Shown here one piece after another: positions 62,579-64,000 of a stretch of 64,000 nt of DNA. The position numbers were made by a program, and so were the translations under genes. Position 1 is the first letter of the stretch; each line of letters starts with the position of its first letter. A model generated the notes under the pieces. The model was not told the DNA's origin, did no database searches, and saw nothing but the letters and a program-made list of their open reading frames with translations. This DNA comes from a bacterium (lineage in GTDB: Bacteria > Bacteroidota > Ignavibacteria > Kapaibacteriales > UBA2268): assembly GCA_024711295.1 (NCBI GenBank), contig JANJTB010000002.1:1-64000 (forward strand). Direction: 5' to 3'.

Positions 62579-64000
62579 ATGAATAAAATGCGAATATTAA
62601 AAATAATAGCTTTGTCTCTATTCATTACACCATATTTGGTCTTACCGAATAACCGATGGACTGAGCCGAGTAATATTATTATTCTAAATACTTCAAAAAA
62701 TGAATTTGCACCATCGTTTGACCATTCGAATAATTTATTATATTACAACTCAGATAGCACAGGTAACAGTTTATTTTATATATGTACAATCAATCCCGAA
62801 GGTGGTTTTTCAAATCCCAAATTGGCGAAAATTCCATTAAATAATTTAAGTAATGACCAATCATATATAACTTTTCACAATAACAAAGAAGCTTATTTGA
62901 GTAAACCAAATTTATATTCAAAACAAGCTTTTTTAAATATTTTTAAGAGCGACTTTATTAAGAATTCTTGGACAGAGCCCTTATTATTAGACAGCTTTGC
63001 TGTTCAAAGTTTCTGTTCTCACCCAACAATTTCAAAAGCAGGAGATATATTAATTTTTGCATCTGACAAAGATTCAAAAAGTGGAACAACAGACTTATGG
63101 ATGTCATATAGAAATGAAAACGGCAGTTGGGGGCTCCCATTTAAACTGGAAGAATTGAATTCACCCGGTAACGAAATAACACCTTACCTTCATAATGAGG
63201 ATACTTTGTATTTTAGTTCAGATGGATTCGAAGGTCCCGGAGGATATGATATCTATATGTCTGTTAGAAGGAATAATCACTGGTCGCGCCCTTTCCCTAT
63301 TGCAGACATAAATACTGAATACAATGAATCAGATTTTGTTGTCTTGTCCGACTCAAGAGCTGTTTTTTCATCAGACAGACCAGGTGGCAAAGGGAAATTG
63401 GATTTATATATTTCTTCTCCATCAAATAATGGACCCAAAAAGAATATAAATGTTGTACCTGAAATTTCTTTGATGACTCAAGTTTCAAGTTTATTGGTGC
63501 AGAAGAATTCTAAGGTCAAAATATTTCCTGCATTTTATTTCTTTAATGTTAAATCATTTGGTGCAAATAATTTAAGTAATCATATTATTGATTCTCTAAT
63601 TTACGAGTATCCGATGATAGTTGCAAAATTCTTAAGTGATTATCCTAATGAATCAATTGTGATTGATTCATCTGAAATTAATAATATGATATTAAATATG
63701 TTTGAGGCGTACGGAGTAAGTAAGAATCAAATAAAATTTCAAAAACCATATCAAGAGAATGATTTTATCAGATGCAGATTACTTAGTGGAAATTTCTTAC
63801 CAAACATTGAATTGAGTGAAGATGAATATTTTTGTAAACCACCTGTAATTGAAGTTAGCGTTGACTCTCGTGAAAAAATATCAATAAAGAATCAGAACTT
63901 AAGTTTATTTGCAAAGTCGCATCATAATTTTGAGATAAAAGATAAAAATGTGCCATTCAGGGATATTTTATTACTTGACGATCTTGGTGAGGAGTTATAC
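62579..64000 (+). CDS. Secreted PD40 (WD40-like) beta-propeller protein, truncated by the window end
   Basis: At least 474 codons, open at the right edge with no stop seen. ATG at 62579 follows ktrA by 15 nt; signal peptide at residues 4-20. PD40-type blades are visible: FAPSFDHSNNLLYYNSD, ADKDSKSGTTDLW-like, LYFSSDGFEGPGGYDIYMSV and VFSSDRPGGKGKLDLYI. The last part (about 340-410, IVAKFLSDYPNESIVIDS) resembles the early half of an OmpA-type domain. Such PD40/OmpA-like proteins are outer-membrane-associated in Bacteroidota, some in the T9SS PorE family. C-terminus unknown. Confidence 0.75.
   Translation, partial: MNKMRILKIIALSLFITPYLVLPNNRWTEPSNIIILNTSKNEFAPSFDHSNNLLYYNSDSTGNSLFYICTINPEGGFSNPKLAKIPLNNLSNDQSYITFHNNKEAYLSKPNLYSKQAFLNIFKSDFIKNSWTEPLLLDSFAVQSFCSHPTISKAGDILIFASDKDSKSGTTDLWMSYRNENGSWGLPFKLEELNSPGNEITPYLHNEDTLYFSSDGFEGPGGYDIYMSVRRNNHWSRPFPIADINTEYNESDFVVLSDSRAVFSSDRPGGKGKLDLYISSPSNNGPKKNINVVPEISLMTQVSSLLVQKNSKVKIFPAFYFFNVKSFGANNLSNHIIDSLIYEYPMIVAKFLSDYPNESIVIDSSEINNMILNMFEAYGVSKNQIKFQKPYQENDFIRCRLLSGNFLPNIELSEDEYFCKPPVIEVSVDSREKISIKNQNLSLFAKSHHNFEIKDKNVPFRDILLLDDLGEELY

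Noticed and set aside
1-64000. Mobile elements, CRISPR arrays, integrases or phage genes
   Set aside because: I searched for transposase, integrase and repeat-spacer patterns in the frames and gaps and saw none.

Overview
The window is an AT-rich, gene-dense bacterial chromosome segment from the Bacteroidota/FCB side of the tree. The evidence is: type IX secretion C-terminal sorting domains on two large WD40 proteins, a lipoprotein of the 'PQPPTGGP' Ig-like family, MutS2, BatA-type and TANFOR-like proteins, and promoters of the form TTTG-N19/20-TAnnTTTG, which is the Bacteroidota sigma-factor pattern. The abundance of secreted WD40 proteins would suit an Ignavibacteria/Kapabacteria-like lineage, but that placement is an inference. 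I see no phage, insertion sequence, CRISPR array, rRNA or integron. This is mostly core and envelope genome, not an island.

Layout. 1-5045 (minus strand): a secreted WD40 protein, tRNA-Ser(GCU), a YdfG-like SDR, a TraB/GumN protein and comM. 5197-11970 (plus): a TamB-like giant, a small secreted DUF1980-like protein, an orphan HsdR-N nuclease-fold protein and homogentisate dioxygenase. 12147-17457 (plus): TPR protein, DUF2142 membrane protein, saccharopine-dehydrogenase-like protein and two family-9 glycosyltransferases, probably one surface-glycan operon. 17436-27314 (minus): a VWA/WD40/T9SS giant, hisS, a membrane histidine kinase, a divergent cyclase and a soluble multi-PAS kinase. 27533-32793 (plus): BatA/VWA protein, a small uncalled transcription unit (29780-29950), folD, an RluA-type pseudouridine synthase and a GT4. 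32938-41259: a methyltransferase-like/GT4/TPR fusion, then an rpoZ-like gene (minus), a MerR regulator, a WD40 protein, an OmpA-like protein, yqeY and mutS2. 41332-47803 (minus): three secreted proteins of unknown function forming an operon with a clear promoter. 48170-56150 (minus): outer-membrane barrel, STAS protein, rodA, purC, a GH2-like/membrane fusion and a bi-domain oxidoreductase. 56284-64000: an outer-membrane-like protein, a BrkB family protein (minus), an Ig-like lipoprotein, TrkH and KtrA potassium uptake, and a PD40 protein cut by the window end.

The main themes are envelope biogenesis (TamB, RodA, GT9/GT4 enzymes, OmpA-like and barrel proteins), two-component signalling, T9SS-exported repeat proteins, and scattered housekeeping (hisS, folD, purC, mutS2, comM, rpoZ). 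No complete novel system is proven. The best leads are the self-contained mini-transcription unit before folD, which holds a possible 22-codon reading frame, and the three-gene secreted operon at 41332-47803, whose members have unusual architectures.
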